Assembly: GCA_963693365.1 (NCBI GenBank)
Contig: CAVNZM010000003.1
Coordinates: forward strand, 4,774,001-4,838,000
Origin: Amoebidium appalachense
Taxonomy: Eukaryota > Ichthyosporea
Direction: 5' to 3'
Length of the DNA stretch: 64,000 nucleotides
Shown: one piece after another, positions 10,114-19,530 of the stretch
How positions within the stretch are numbered: position 1 is the first letter of the stretch
Layout of the letters: the number at the start of each line of letters is the position of its first letter
Notes under the pieces: generated by a model
What the model saw: the letters and a program-made list of their open reading frames with translations, nothing else
Database searches by the model: none
Told to the model about the DNA's origin: nothing
Made by a program: the position numbers and the translations under genes

Positions 10114-10538
10114 GAAGGTCTAGAGCGTTGGCATTAGCGTTTTTAGGCTTTCGGGTGATCACAATCAAGCGATTTTGCACATTCTTTACGGTAAACAGTC
10201 CGGAAATTTCTCCTAGTTACAACTTTGTGATTGGTTGGGATTCGCGCTGTGTTCCTGTGATTGGATACCTAAAATTTGTTGGCCACATTTGGGTGTTTGC
10301 GCCATCAACTTGGTATCCGGCGTGCTACTGCGAAGTCCCGACTTTCACCGTGAACGTGGGTGGCTGCCAGCGTAGCTGGAGCTGCTTGCACTGTGCTTTG
10401 CAAGTGCAACCGGTGGTACTTTGTGACAGTGACCACTGGGAGGGTAGGCTGCTGTGTTGGGGCCGTGGGCACGACCAGTAGGGAACCCTTTTGACACGTT
10501 GGTGTGAGCCACTGTGGTGGCAAGAACGTGCAGCTGAG
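10114..10538 (+). other. Gag leader (5' untranslated region)
   Basis: About 425 bp between the primer-binding site and the preferred gag ATG. It should hold packaging and translation signals. A frame with upstream ATGs (10128-10481) crosses it but shows no recognisable protein. Confidence 0.5.
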
Positions 10539-12731
10539 ATGGCTGGCACTGGGGCTGAGAGAGGCGGGCGCCGTTCCCGCAGTCGCAGCCGTGAGCCTGG
10601 CCGGCGTTCGGCCACGCCTGAGGGCGGTCGGGAGAGTTCCCCTTATGATTCTGGTGAGTGTGCTGATGATTCCCGTGTGTGTATGGCTCCGCCCATGTCT
10701 GGGCTGGGTGACGATACAGAGACACGTGGCATACACACACCTGGCCGTCGTGTTATGCCTGCTACTCAGTTGCGTGGGCGCAGGACTCTTCGGGGCACTA
10801 GGCCTATTAATGTTGCTGCTTTCCATGTTGAGCCTGAGTCTGATGATTCTGAATGGGAGCAGAATGGGTCTAGTGAGAGCTCGGGGTCTGAGAGTGACGA
10901 GGGTGGTGACTCAGATTACGAACCCCAGTCACCTGTGCGCTCTCCTGGTGTGTGTGATCGTGTGGGGGATGGGGATGACGTTAGTGAGAGTGATGGTTCT
11001 GAGTCTGAGCCTGATCTGACTGTACCCCCACCTGCACGTGACCCTAGCACACCGGAACGTTCTTTACTTGATCATGCCGCTGAGGTTATGGGGGTAGATG
11101 CTAGCAGCACGGAAGAAGTGTTGCGCCGGCAGACTGAAGCATTGCGTGCATTCGAAGCCCTGAGAGAAGCTGGGTGGGTTCCTGCTAAAAAGAGGGGTGC
11201 ACGTGGTGTTGGCAGTCAGGCTGGTGGGAATAAACAGGCAGTTGGCAGTCAGGGTGAGACCAAGGAGGGTGATGTTTACTTACGGAATAACTATTATGGG
11301 GTTTTGGCAGATGACCAGCGGGGATACAACTACAACCCGCCCACCCCTGGCCGTGAGTACCGTTCACCATCACCTGACCGCGATGCCGACCGTTCCCGCT
11401 CCCCTCCCTCGCGGCACCGTTCTCCGTCTCATCGTAGCCGGTCCCCTGATCGTGTGCGTGAGCGCGAGCGCGGTGGTGAGCGCAGCAAGGAGCGTGGGTG
11501 TGTGCACGAGCGCACTCGCTCGCGCAGCCGCTCTCCCCAGCGCAACCGCACTCCAGAACAGGAGTCTTCTCGCGCACGCACCCGCGACCATTCGCCACGG
11601 GGTCGGGACTGTACAACACCATCTAACTGTGGGTGTAACCACCGGGGTTGTGGGCCGGTGCAGCCGTGGCCTTTTGGTTTCCCGGCCATGCCTGCAGGGG
11701 GGCCCAACACTAACATGAGTGGGCCCATGATGACCCCCTTCCCCATGTTAATGTTTGGTTATCCGCAGCCCAACGTTGGGGCAGCAGGTACCAACACTCA
11801 GCCCACAGATAACAAGGTGGAGAAGGAGAGAAAGACCCGTTCATCTAGCAAGCGTAAGTCTTCTGGCCGGCGTGCACGTACGCCTGTGTCTGAGGAGGAC
11901 TGCAGCGAGGATGACGGGGCGAGCCAGAGCAGCTTGGAGAGTGAAGATGACAACCACCCGCCAAAGAAGGTGAAGTCTGCACGTGATTTGCTCCTTGCTT
12001 TGATGCCGGAGCATGATATGGCATGGCGTAAACCGTTGGTTGTGCACCCCTCTCGCCACTATGCGCCTCTGATCACTGCAGATAAGGTGCCCCAGTTTAA
12101 GGGTGATATGAGTGATACGCGCACGGTGGTTGAGTGGCTCTCTGAGCTTGCAAGCTTGTTTTTCAGGGTGGCTGGTGTGCCTGTGCATGATGCTGTGCCT
12201 TTAGTTGTCTCGTGCTTTCCTCCTGCAAGCCCCGCACGCAATTGGTTTTCCAAATTTTGCCGCACGCACCCTAATGCCACGTTCGAAGCTTTTGCGCAAG
12301 AAGTGGTTAAGGAGTTCCATGGTGAGCACGTTTTGGAAAAATGGCAGGGCAAGCTGGACGAGTTGAAGCAGGGAAACATGGAGGTTTCGGAATTCTATAC
12401 ACAGCACGCTAGCTTGTGGGCGCGAGTGTATCCACATGGCACGGATGAAGCGCGTTTGATTGATTTTTCGCACAAGTTGAACGCTGCCGCATTTAGTGAT
12501 TACCAAAAATGGGCGGTGAAGCAGAGGCGTGCGAAAAAGTGCCTAACCATCCAGGATGCACTCGTTCACTTATCGGAAAAAGAGCGCGACCGCAAAAGCA
12601 CACAGAAACACACAAAGGGTACAGCCGGTGTGTTTAATGTGCAGCAGTCGGCTATGGTGGCTGTGCAGGAGCAGGCAGCAGCATTGGGCTTGGATGTGCC
12701 GTCGTTTATTGCTCTGGTGGGGTCCGGATGA
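10539..12731 (+). CDS. gag: Gag capsid protein with an RS-rich domain
   Basis: About 730 residues. The ATG at 10539 is preferred: an in-frame ATG 48 bp upstream (10491) would add a short Trp-rich leader. The N-terminal third is acidic/Ser-rich. The middle (about 11350-11580) is a strong Arg-Ser domain (RSRSPPSRHRSPSHRSRSP and more), like SR splicing factors. A Pro/Met/Gly linker follows, then the conserved retrotransposon capsid domain (about 11985-12600), with TRTVVEWLSELASLFF, WFSKF, FAQEVVKEFHG and SEFYTQHASLWARVYP. It assembles the virus-like particle. It ends GGATGA, where the stop overlaps the ATG of the zinc-knuckle ORF in the -1 frame. The RS domain is unusual for Gag; it may mediate RNA or nuclear contacts. 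Confidence 0.9.
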   Translation: MAGTGAERGGRRSRSRSREPGRRSATPEGGRESSPYDSGECADDSRVCMAPPMSGLGDDTETRGIHTPGRRVMPATQLRGRRTLRGTRPINVAAFHVEPESDDSEWEQNGSSESSGSESDEGGDSDYEPQSPVRSPGVCDRVGDGDDVSESDGSESEPDLTVPPPARDPSTPERSLLDHAAEVMGVDASSTEEVLRRQTEALRAFEALREAGWVPAKKRGARGVGSQAGGNKQAVGSQGETKEGDVYLRNNYYGVLADDQRGYNYNPPTPGREYRSPSPDRDADRSRSPPSRHRSPSHRSRSPDRVRERERGGERSKERGCVHERTRSRSRSPQRNRTPEQESSRARTRDHSPRGRDCTTPSNCGCNHRGCGPVQPWPFGFPAMPAGGPNTNMSGPMMTPFPMLMFGYPQPNVGAAGTNTQPTDNKVEKERKTRSSSKRKSSGRRARTPVSEEDCSEDDGASQSSLESEDDNHPPKKVKSARDLLLALMPEHDMAWRKPLVVHPSRHYAPLITADKVPQFKGDMSDTRTVVEWLSELASLFFRVAGVPVHDAVPLVVSCFPPASPARNWFSKFCRTHPNATFEAFAQEVVKEFHGEHVLEKWQGKLDELKQGNMEVSEFYTQHASLWARVYPHGTDEARLIDFSHKLNAAAFSDYQKWAVKQRRAKKCLTIQDALVHLSEKERDRKSTQKHTKGTAGVFNVQQSAMVAVQEQAAALGLDVPSFIALVGSG

Positions 12732-12988
12732 CTAAAAATCCGTGGAAAACTCCCCCACAGAAGCCCAGATACGGTGCATCGGGCAGCAGTGTCGTTTGCT
12801 ACGGCTGCGGGAAGCCGGGACATCGCAAAGGTGATGCGGAATGCCCGGCTGCTAATCGCCGCTGCAACGTTTGCAAGAAAGTAGGCCACTATTCCGATTC
12901 CCGGTTGTGCAAGGGAGAGCCCAAGGGTAACGGCAAGCATCAGCAGGGCCGTGACCCAGACAAGAAGAAGCATTCACACCGCAAATAG
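12728..12988 (+). CDS. Small nucleocapsid-like ORF with two zinc knuckles
   Basis: 86 codons starting at the ATG that overlaps the gag stop (ATGA). Two knuckles, CYGCGKPGHRKGDAEC and CNVCKKVGHYSDSRLC, both have the spacing CX2CX4HX6C where retroviral knuckles normally have CX2CX4HX4C. A basic Lys/His/Arg tail follows. It should bind genomic RNA. It lies in the same frame as pol and is separated from it only by the UAG at 12986-12988, so it may be made as a Gag-side product by reinitiation at AUGA and extended into Pol by stop readthrough. It could alternatively be reached by a -1 shift from gag, but no clear slippery heptamer is seen. Confidence 0.85.
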   Translation: MTKNPWKTPPQKPRYGASGSSVVCYGCGKPGHRKGDAECPAANRRCNVCKKVGHYSDSRLCKGEPKGNGKHQQGRDPDKKKHSHRK

Positions 12989-15900
12989 GAACTCGCGGGG
13001 GTAAAAGGCGCGGTGCCGGGGGTAGTTGATGTGCGTAGCGCATTTTTGCACATCGGAGAGGATAGTGTACAAAGTAGTGAAGTGGTTAACGAGAATTTTG
13101 TGCACGACCCTTCTCCCCTGGCGGGAAATTGCAAGGGAAATAAAGCAATCACTCGAAAAACTGTGTCTTTTGCCCCCACCCATATTGTGATCCCGTCCAC
13201 CCTAGGTGCAACCACCCCCACAGGTGTTGGGGAGGGGGAGGGTGCACCCGGGAAGGAGGGTGTTATGTCGGTTCAGGATTTTGCGGATTTGAAGCAGGCA
13301 CGGGCAGAGGGGTTGGCGGGGCTGGCGGGGCGCGTGCATCCCACCCCCAAAGAACCATCTGTGTGCAAAGTGTCTGCTAAGGGCTCTACCTCTTGTTTGC
13401 TTGCCACTGTGAGGTTGCATGGGCACCTAGTTACGGTGGTTGTGGATACCGGTGCTAGCCATTCATGCTTGCAATATGATTTTGCGCTGAAATTACCATT
13501 TGCTACGCGGAAGCGCATTTCGCCGGTTCACAACTTTAGTGCTGTTGGTGCTAGCGGGGACACCTTGCCATGTGCAGGCCGTGTGGGTTTGCACCTGCAG
13601 GTGCCCCACACAGAATGGAGCCATGTGCAAAACTTTCATATTTTGCGTGGCCTCCCCTATGCAGCCTTGCTAGGCATGGATTTCTTGTTGGGTTTCGATG
13701 CACAGATTGACCTGTTGTATAAGCACTTGTTGCTCAGGCCTGCCCACGGCCAGGCAGAGTGCTATATGCCTGTTTGGTGGCTTGGGGCGGGGGTGCGGGG
13801 TGGTGAGGTGGCAACACTTATCACCACCACCGGCGTGCATCTCCCTCCTTTCAGGTCGAATGTGGCTTTGTGCTCGATGAAGGATGGGGGGGAAGGTTTG
13901 GAGGCTGGTGTGACGGGTGTTGTCGTACCCAGACCCACCTCTAACACCGATATTCCCTTCCACCCTGCGCATAGTGTGCAATCACTCTTGTCTGTAAATG
14001 GCAGCCTCGGCTGCAAGGTGCTGTTAACAAATCTGACTGAAAAGCATGTGTATTTGAAGCCTGGTACCCAGGTGGCAGCACTAGAGCCATTGGTTGAGGG
14101 TGATATGCTCACTGTTTTGGTCGATGTGTCCGGGTCCCCAGCTGCAGAGAAGAATGGTGTGGAGGCCGTTGGGTCAGACTCACCGTCAGGCTCTGTTGGT
14201 GGACAAGTGTTTGCTGCTGCTGCGCCGGCGGCTGCAGACAAACCTCCGACGGGTGGAGCCACAGTGGGGGGATCAGGGACCACTGGGGCTACTGGGGACA
14301 ACATTTTTATTGGTGAGGGTGGCCGCGTACACGCTAGTGTGCCTGCACGTGTGTACAGGCAGGGGCGCGCGCGCACGGAGACTGTGCAGCCGTGGCTGTC
14401 AAAGAAGAAGGCCAGAGGCCGACTTGCTTTTGCAGCTAGGGCCAGGCACCCAGGGTCGCAGGCGCCTGGTGCTCCAGCCCCTACCAGCACTAGTAATGTT
14501 GCAGGTACCGGGCAGGGGCACGTTTCCTCTCCTCAAAACGAACATGTGCATTCCGATCGGAATCTCGAGTTCTCATTGGCTGAGGGTACCTTCGGGCCGG
14601 CCGCTTCATCCTCTGAGGGAGGAGTTGGGCCGTGGCATATAAGGGGGGACACTCAGGGGCAGTGTGAGGGAGTATCTGCCGGGGATACTGAAGCATCTGG
14701 CCCAGGGGAAGAGACTGATGTGCAGTGTGCAGGGGCCCGCCATGCACGAGGTCAGTCTGGTGGTAGTCAGCCGGGCGCACCAGGAGCCAATCAGAGTGCA
14801 GCAGGGGTGAGCCACGTGCCCACAGCCTCTGCATCTGATGCCGACTCAGGGGGCACCGAGGATGAATTACCACCGGGCGTGGAGGACCCAGAGACTATCC
14901 CCCTTCCTGATCTGACACCTGCGGAGAGCAAGAGATTCGCTAAGCGCATTCGGAGGTTGCTTAGCAGATGGAAGCACGTGTTTTCTGCACACGAGCATGA
15001 CTATGGCAAGTCCAATGTGGCAACGCTGAAGATAGAGTTAACCACAAATGAACCACAGTATCGGCCTCCATACAAAATTCCACACCATATCCGGGATCAA
15101 GTGTGGAAGCAACTTCAAGTATGGTTGGCTGGGGGGGTCATTGAGCCGTCCACCTCTCCCTACTCTGCACCCATGGTCTTAGTGCGTAAAAAGGATGGGA
15201 GCGTAAGAGTGTGCCTGGATTTTCGGAAAATAAATTCATGCACTGTGAGGGATGGCTACCCCCTACCCCGCATAGACACTTCTCTCGATGTGTTGCGTGG
15301 GGCGCGCTGGTTCAGTGTGTTTGACCTCTATGGCGGCTATCACCAAATTGAGGTGGATCCAGAAACACGGCCTAAGTTAGCTTTTACTACGCCGTGGGGT
15401 CACTATCAGTTTTGTCGCGCACCCTTTGGGGTTACGAATATGCCGTCTGTATTCAGCCGCGCCATGAATACCGTATTCGCGGGCATGCTGTGGGTTCATT
15501 TGCTTGTGTATATCGATGACCTTCTTCTGTTCACCCCGGATTTGGAAAGTCACTTAACCCTCTTAGAAGAAGTTTTCAGGCGGCTGTCCGCGGCTGGTCT
15601 AAAGCTAAAGGGGTCCAAGTGCCACTTTTTCCGGACAGAGGTGGCGTATTTAGGCCATCGTGTGGGCAGAGATGGTCTTAAGGTTGATGACGGGAAAATC
15701 GCTGTGATACGCGATAAGCAGGCACCCACTTCTGTGTCCGAATTAAGGAGTGAATTGGGTCTGTTTTCGTATTACAGAAGGTTTGTTCCGAATATGAGTG
15801 ACCTGGCCGAGCCGCTAACGCGCATGTTGGGTGATAGCCCACAGGATAAGCAGTTGCGCAAAAAGATTCACGGGAATGAGCCCCCCACATCTAGTGCGCG

Positions 15901-18547
15901 ACGGAAGCGGAATGGCACGGCCAAGGAGAAGGCTAGGCAAGCCCGTACTGCTGCAGCAGATGAAAGCACAGAGGTTATTGGGCAAGCCGAATCAGAGGTT
16001 GTGGTGAGCGCACCGGGCGAGAATATTCATGCGAATATTCCAGCGAATAATTCGCGCACACGTGCGAATACGCGCAAAAATGCCTATTTTGTGTGGGGTG
16101 AGGAGCAGCAACGTGCATTTGATGCCCTAAAGCATGCTCTCACACATGCCCCCGTGTTGGCTCATCCAAACTTCGACAAGCCTTTCATTGTGGACTCCGA
16201 TGCTAGCAATGTGGCGCTTGGTGCGGTGCTGTCGCAGGTGGGAGATGACGGGCAGGAGCACCCCGTTGCTTATGCCTCCCGCACGCTCAGTAAGAGCGAG
16301 CGCAATTATTCCGCCACCAAGAGAGAGGGTTTGGGCATCTATTGGGCTGTGTGCAAAGCCTTTCATCAGTATACCTACGGGAAGCCATTTATTTTGCGCA
16401 CAGACCATTCTTCGCTGACTTCCATATATGGTAATGGGGATGCCCCCGAGCCCATTGTTGCTGGCTGGCAGATGGCCCTGTCTGCATACACCTATGACAT
16501 CCACCATCGTGCTGGGAAGGACCACAGCAATGCAGACGGCATTTCACGGCCTTCCAGCGCGAATTTGGTGCCCAGCGAAGATGATCCAGATCTGACTTTT
16601 CCTTCGCTGATTGGGTGTGTGCACGGAGATGACCACAGTGATTTTGTGCCAGACACCGTTGTGTTTCCTGCGCTCGTGGTGACGCGTGGGCGGGCACGTG
16701 CGGGCGGTGGTGCTGATGCACCCACCCACAAACCCGCGTCAGCGGCGCGCACGCAGAAGCGCAAGCGCACGTCAGGGGTTAAGGGTGGACCGGGGGAGGG
16801 TGCGCATGCCACTGCAGACCCCACCCCCACCCCCCCTCTGGCTGAGCATATCTCTGATGCTGCACGTGATCATACCCATGGGTTGAAGGTGAATACTTCC
16901 CGCGAGTTACGCGCGCTTACTATCCCACAGTTGCCGGGTATGCCTACTGTGGAGGAAATTAAGGCGGCGCAAAATGCAGATCCGTTTTTGTGCAGTATTC
17001 GTGATTACCTCAGCAACCCCACCGCGCCGGCACAGGTGGATGGAAGTGTTGCTTTAGAGGCAAGCAGATGCACGGTTTATAAGGGGGTGGTGTATGTGTG
17101 GACACCGGAGCAGCGTGCGACTCGTCGCCCTACGCTGCTGCCACAGGTCTGGGTCCCCGAGTCTTTAAGGGCACAGATTCTTACGGCTTGCCACGATGCC
17201 CCCACAGCCGGGCATCTTGATGCCCAGCGCACGTTTCATCGCATTTGGTCTTCGTTTTGGTGGCCGGGGATGTGGCATCAGGTCGTGCGGTATGTGAATT
17301 CGTGCGATAGGTGCCAGCGGCGCAAAACGCCACGCTTGCAGGGCCGCTTGCCCGTGCAGCGCGGTTTCGCACCGCAGTACCCCTTTCAGTATGTGGCCAT
17401 GGATGTGACCGTCTTGCCACCAGCGAAGAGCGGGAAGCAGTATATCCTTGTGTTCATAGACATGTTCACACGGTGGGCTGAGTTGGTGCTGTTCGATCAT
17501 CCACCCACCGCAGAGGATATCGCTAATGCTTTCCACGACTATGTTTTCGCGCGACACGGACCACCCGAGTTTGTGCTGTCGGATAATGGGTCGAATATTT
17601 CTGCGCAGCTGGTTAAGGATGTGTTAACCCTCCTAACTAGTCGCCAGATCCTCGCGTCACCCTACTCCCCCCAGACAAATGGGCTGGTTGAACGGTTCAA
17701 TCGCACCCTTAAGAGTATTCTTGCGCAAGTGGCTACAGATAAGTTAACGGAGTGGGACACGTTTTTGCCCCAGGTGCTGTTTGCCTACCACACGGCTATG
17801 CACTCCGCACTGGGCGACAGTCCTTTCTTCCTTTTGTATGGCCGGGACCCCCGTGACCCCTTTGTGGAGAAACTGGGCCCCGAGTACAGCGGCGCCACTA
17901 AGGAGCATCGGTATGCACTCTGGGAGCGATTGACCTATGCGCGCGATGTGGTTCGTGCACGTATGGTTACCGAGCAAGATCGGCACCGCAAATCAGCCAA
18001 TCAGAAGGCGCGGCCTGTTCCCGATTTGGCAGATTTGGTGCTCAAGCTCGACAACACCCTTAACAACAAGAAGGTGGTTGATGGTGATGGTAACCAGCTG
18101 TATGAGGCTGCTAGCCTACGGGACAAGTGGGTGGGGCCCTACCGGGTTTTGCGCAAAGTCGCGCCACTTACCTACGATATTCAGCGGGTGGGGACACAGG
18201 ATGTGGAGCGTTCGCACGCTCGTTTCCTTAAACCCTATGTACCCCGCACGGATGGACCTCCTACCCTACTACCTGAGTCCCGTGTGGCAGGTGACGCTGT
18301 GACCGCGGAAGTGGCCAAGATTATTGACCATAAATGGGAAAATGGTCGCGCCCTCTACAAAGTTCGCTGGAAGGGGTTTAAGGCCACCGATGATTCGTGG
18401 GAGTCACATGCAAACTTGTCTGAGTCGGCCTCGGGTGCCTTAGCTGATTATTTGCAGCAAGTGATTCGGCCCCCCAGTGAGGAGCCAATCAAAAATCAGC
18501 GCAAGGACACCCAACAGCATGTGCGCAAACGCAGACGTAAAGGTTGA
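12989..18547 (+). CDS. pol: Pol polyprotein: protease, reverse transcriptase, RNase H, integrase, chromodomain
   Basis: An open frame of about 1850 codons with no nearby ATG: it continues in frame from the zinc-knuckle ORF after one UAG. Numbering from the GTG at 13013, the aspartic protease has VVVDTGASHSC (catalytic Asp about 145). A long Ala/Gly/Pro-rich linker leads to the RT (about 650-930), with LVYIDDLLLF (Tyr833-Asp836). RNase H contains FIVDSDASNVALG. Integrase has an HHCC zinc finger (HLDAQRTFHR through CDRCQRRK), the core Asp in AMDVTVL, LSDNGSN and GLVERFNR, and a GPYRVL module. A C-terminal chromodomain (about 18310-18420; LYKVRWKGF, DDSWE) may target heterochromatic histone marks. 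An insert of about 80 residues, rich in Arg/Lys/Ala, separates RT from RNase H (about 15845-16080). Stop TGA. Confidence 0.95.
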   Translation, partial: ELAGVKGAVPGVVDVRSAFLHIGEDSVQSSEVVNENFVHDPSPLAGNCKGNKAITRKTVSFAPTHIVIPSTLGATTPTGVGEGEGAPGKEGVMSVQDFADLKQARAEGLAGLAGRVHPTPKEPSVCKVSAKGSTSCLLATVRLHGHLVTVVVDTGASHSCLQYDFALKLPFATRKRISPVHNFSAVGASGDTLPCAGRVGLHLQVPHTEWSHVQNFHILRGLPYAALLGMDFLLGFDAQIDLLYKHLLLRPAHGQAECYMPVWWLGAGVRGGEVATLITTTGVHLPPFRSNVALCSMKDGGEGLEAGVTGVVVPRPTSNTDIPFHPAHSVQSLLSVNGSLGCKVLLTNLTEKHVYLKPGTQVAALEPLVEGDMLTVLVDVSGSPAAEKNGVEAVGSDSPSGSVGGQVFAAAAPAAADKPPTGGATVGGSGTTGATGDNIFIGEGGRVHASVPARVYRQGRARTETVQPWLSKKKARGRLAFAARARHPGSQAPGAPAPTSTSNVAGTGQGHVSSPQNEHVHSDRNLEFSLAEGTFGPAASSSEGGVGPWHIRGDTQGQCEGVSAGDTEASGPGEETDVQCAGARHARGQSGGSQPGAPGANQSAAGVSHVPTASASDADSGGTEDELPPGVEDPETIPLPDLTPAESKRFAKRIRRLLSRWKHVFSAHEHDYGKSNVATLKIELTTNEPQYRPPYKIPHHIRDQVWKQLQVWLAGGVIEPSTSPYSAPMVLVRKKDGSVRVCLDFRKINSCTVRDGYPLPRIDTSLDVLRGARWFSVFDLYGGYHQIEVDPETRPKLAFTTPWGHYQFCRAPFGVTNMPSVFSRAMNTVFAGMLWVHLLVYIDDLLLFTPDLESHLTLLEEVFRRLSAAGLKLKGSKCHFFRTEVAYLGHRVGRDGLKVDDGKIAVIRDKQAPTSVSELRSELGLFSYYRRFVPNMSDLAEPLTRMLGDSPQDKQLRKKIHGNEPPTSSARRKRNGTAKEKARQARTAAADESTEVIGQAESEVVVSAPGENIHANIPANNSRTRANTRKNAYFVWGEEQQRAFDALKHALTHAPVLAHPNFDKPFIVDSDASNVALGAVLSQVGDDGQEHPVAYASRTLSKSERNYSATKREGLGIYWAVCKAFHQYTYGKPFILRTDHSSLTSIYGNGDAPEPIVAGWQMALSAYTYDIHHRAGKDHSNADGISRPSSANLVPSEDDPDLTFPSLIGCVHGDDHSDFVPDTVVFPALVVTRGRARAGGGADAPTHKPASAARTQKRKRTSGVKGGPGEGAHATADPTPTPPLAEHISDAARDHTHGLKVNTSRELRALTIPQLPGMPTVEEIKAAQNADPFLCSIRDYLSNPTAPAQVDGSVALEASRCTVYKGVVYVWTPEQRATRRPTLLPQVWVPESLRAQILTACHDAPTAGHLDAQRTFHRIWSSFWWPGMWHQVVRYVNSCDRCQRRKTPRLQGRLPVQRGFAPQYPFQYVAMDVTVLPPAKSGKQYILVFIDMFTRWAELVLFDHPPTAEDIANAFHDYVFARHGPPEFVLSDNGSNISAQLVKDVLTLLTSRQILASPYSPQTNGLVERFNRTLKSILAQVATDKLTEWDTFLPQVLFAYHTAMHSALGDSPFFLLYGRDPRDPFVEKLGPEYSGATKEHRYALWERLTYARDVVRARMVTEQDRHRKSANQKARPVPDLADLVLKLDNTLNNKKVVDGDGNQLYEAASLRDKWVGPYRVLRKVAPLTYDIQRVGTQDVERSHARFLKPYVPRTDGPPTLLPESRVAGDAVTAEVAKIIDHKWENGRALYKVRWKGFKATDDSWESHANLSESASGALADYLQQVIRPPSEEPIKNQRKDTQQHVRKRRRKG

Positions 18548-18599
18548 TCCCCCTTAAAGGCATGGCATGTGGGCACTCGGTGCAGTTGCCCTTCGTTGC

Positions 18600-18616
18600 C
18601 CCTAGGGAGGGGGGGG
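18600..18616 (+). other. Polypurine tract
   Basis: Reads CCTAGGGAGGGGGGGG immediately before the TG of the 3' LTR. The purine run adjoins the LTR, as needed to prime plus-strand synthesis. Confidence 0.8.
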
Positions 18617-19256
18617 TGTAGACATGGTTGTGTACATTCACGTGCACACCGTGCTGTTCCCCCACAACCAGTCTACGTGCCTTTGTGTCTTCTCGCCAGA
18701 GGCTGGAATAGAGCCTCGGAAGCAGCTACCAATCGGCTGCATCACTTTTAGCTGTATTCCTTATTAGGGCAGTTGCTCTGCACCTTAAGTATGCAGTTAG
18801 GAGCGATGCAAAGAACGTGAACACTTTGCCAGCATGTATCTTAGGTGTACGGCACACACTGTGTGCCGTAGACACTTTATTGGGCACTAGACATACACAT
18901 GTAGCACTGTAGTATAACTTGAAGCTAGATTATGATCACCCAGGAGAAGCTCATGTACTCATGTATATGTCATGTACTTTATATTAAGTAGGGCCACATG
19001 CCTATTGGCTGTCGCCTTACAAAAGTATGCGAGCAGTGCTCTCCGGACCGGCGGAAACCAAGGGACTATAAAAGGCTGGTACATTCCAGACTTGGGTCAC
19101 TTGGGCGGGGCTGCGTGTCCGAGTAAACGTTACACTAGTCGTGCGGTGTCAGACTAGCTGTAGCACCCGCTTTCTTGTCTCTATACTTACGTGCTTCTCC
19201 TAGCCTGCATATGTTAACTAGGGCATAGTATTAGTGTATACACACCCTGGTTTTCA
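18617..19256 (+). repeat. 3' LTR of the gypsy element (640 bp)
   Basis: Same length and sequence as the 5' LTR except T at 19195. It is followed by CCCC, matching the four bases before the 5' LTR. Confidence 0.95.
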
Positions 19257-19424
19257 CCCCTCACCACCAACCCCCACGGTGACCACAATTTTCACAGCTG
19301 ATTTATATAGTCGTACTGTACACTGCATCCAGCTGTCATCCAAGTTGTTGATAATTAGCACGTGGCCGCACATCCTTGAGTAGATGTTATAAAGGCCAAC
19401 CGAATGCGTAATACCCTGTTCCAC

Positions 19425-19530
19425 AATCACAGCCACTTCTTTGTGCATTCACCATTAGCTGATTTCACTCCCGTCAGTTGGGTGACCGCCTACACAAGTG
19501 CATGCCACTATGGTGGTTGCAGCTGCGAGG
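19425..19530 (+). repeat. Dispersed repeat family A, copy 3
   Basis: Core present from CTGTTCCACAATCACAGCC through CACTCCCGTCAGTTGGGTG to GCATGCCACTATGGTGGTTG. It starts about 170 bp right of the gypsy element. Confidence 0.7.

Larger units (their letters stand above)
9455..19256 (+). mobile_element. Complete Ty3/gypsy LTR retrotransposon of the chromovirus type
   Basis: A 9.8-kb element with two 640-bp LTRs (TG...CA), a primer-binding site after the left LTR, and a polypurine tract before the right LTR. The coding order is gag, zinc knuckle, protease, RT, RNase H, integrase, chromodomain. CCCC flanks it on both sides (9451-9454 and 19257-19260), consistent with a 4-bp target duplication. 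On visual comparison the LTRs differ at one position (A at 10033, T at 19195), so insertion is recent. The gag and pol frames are long and uninterrupted apart from the ATGA overlap and one UAG between ORFs. It is probably competent or very recently so. Confidence 0.95.

Noticed and set aside
10128-10481. Possible gene in the gypsy leader
   Set aside because: Lies between the primer-binding site and gag with no recognised domain. More likely untranslated leader.
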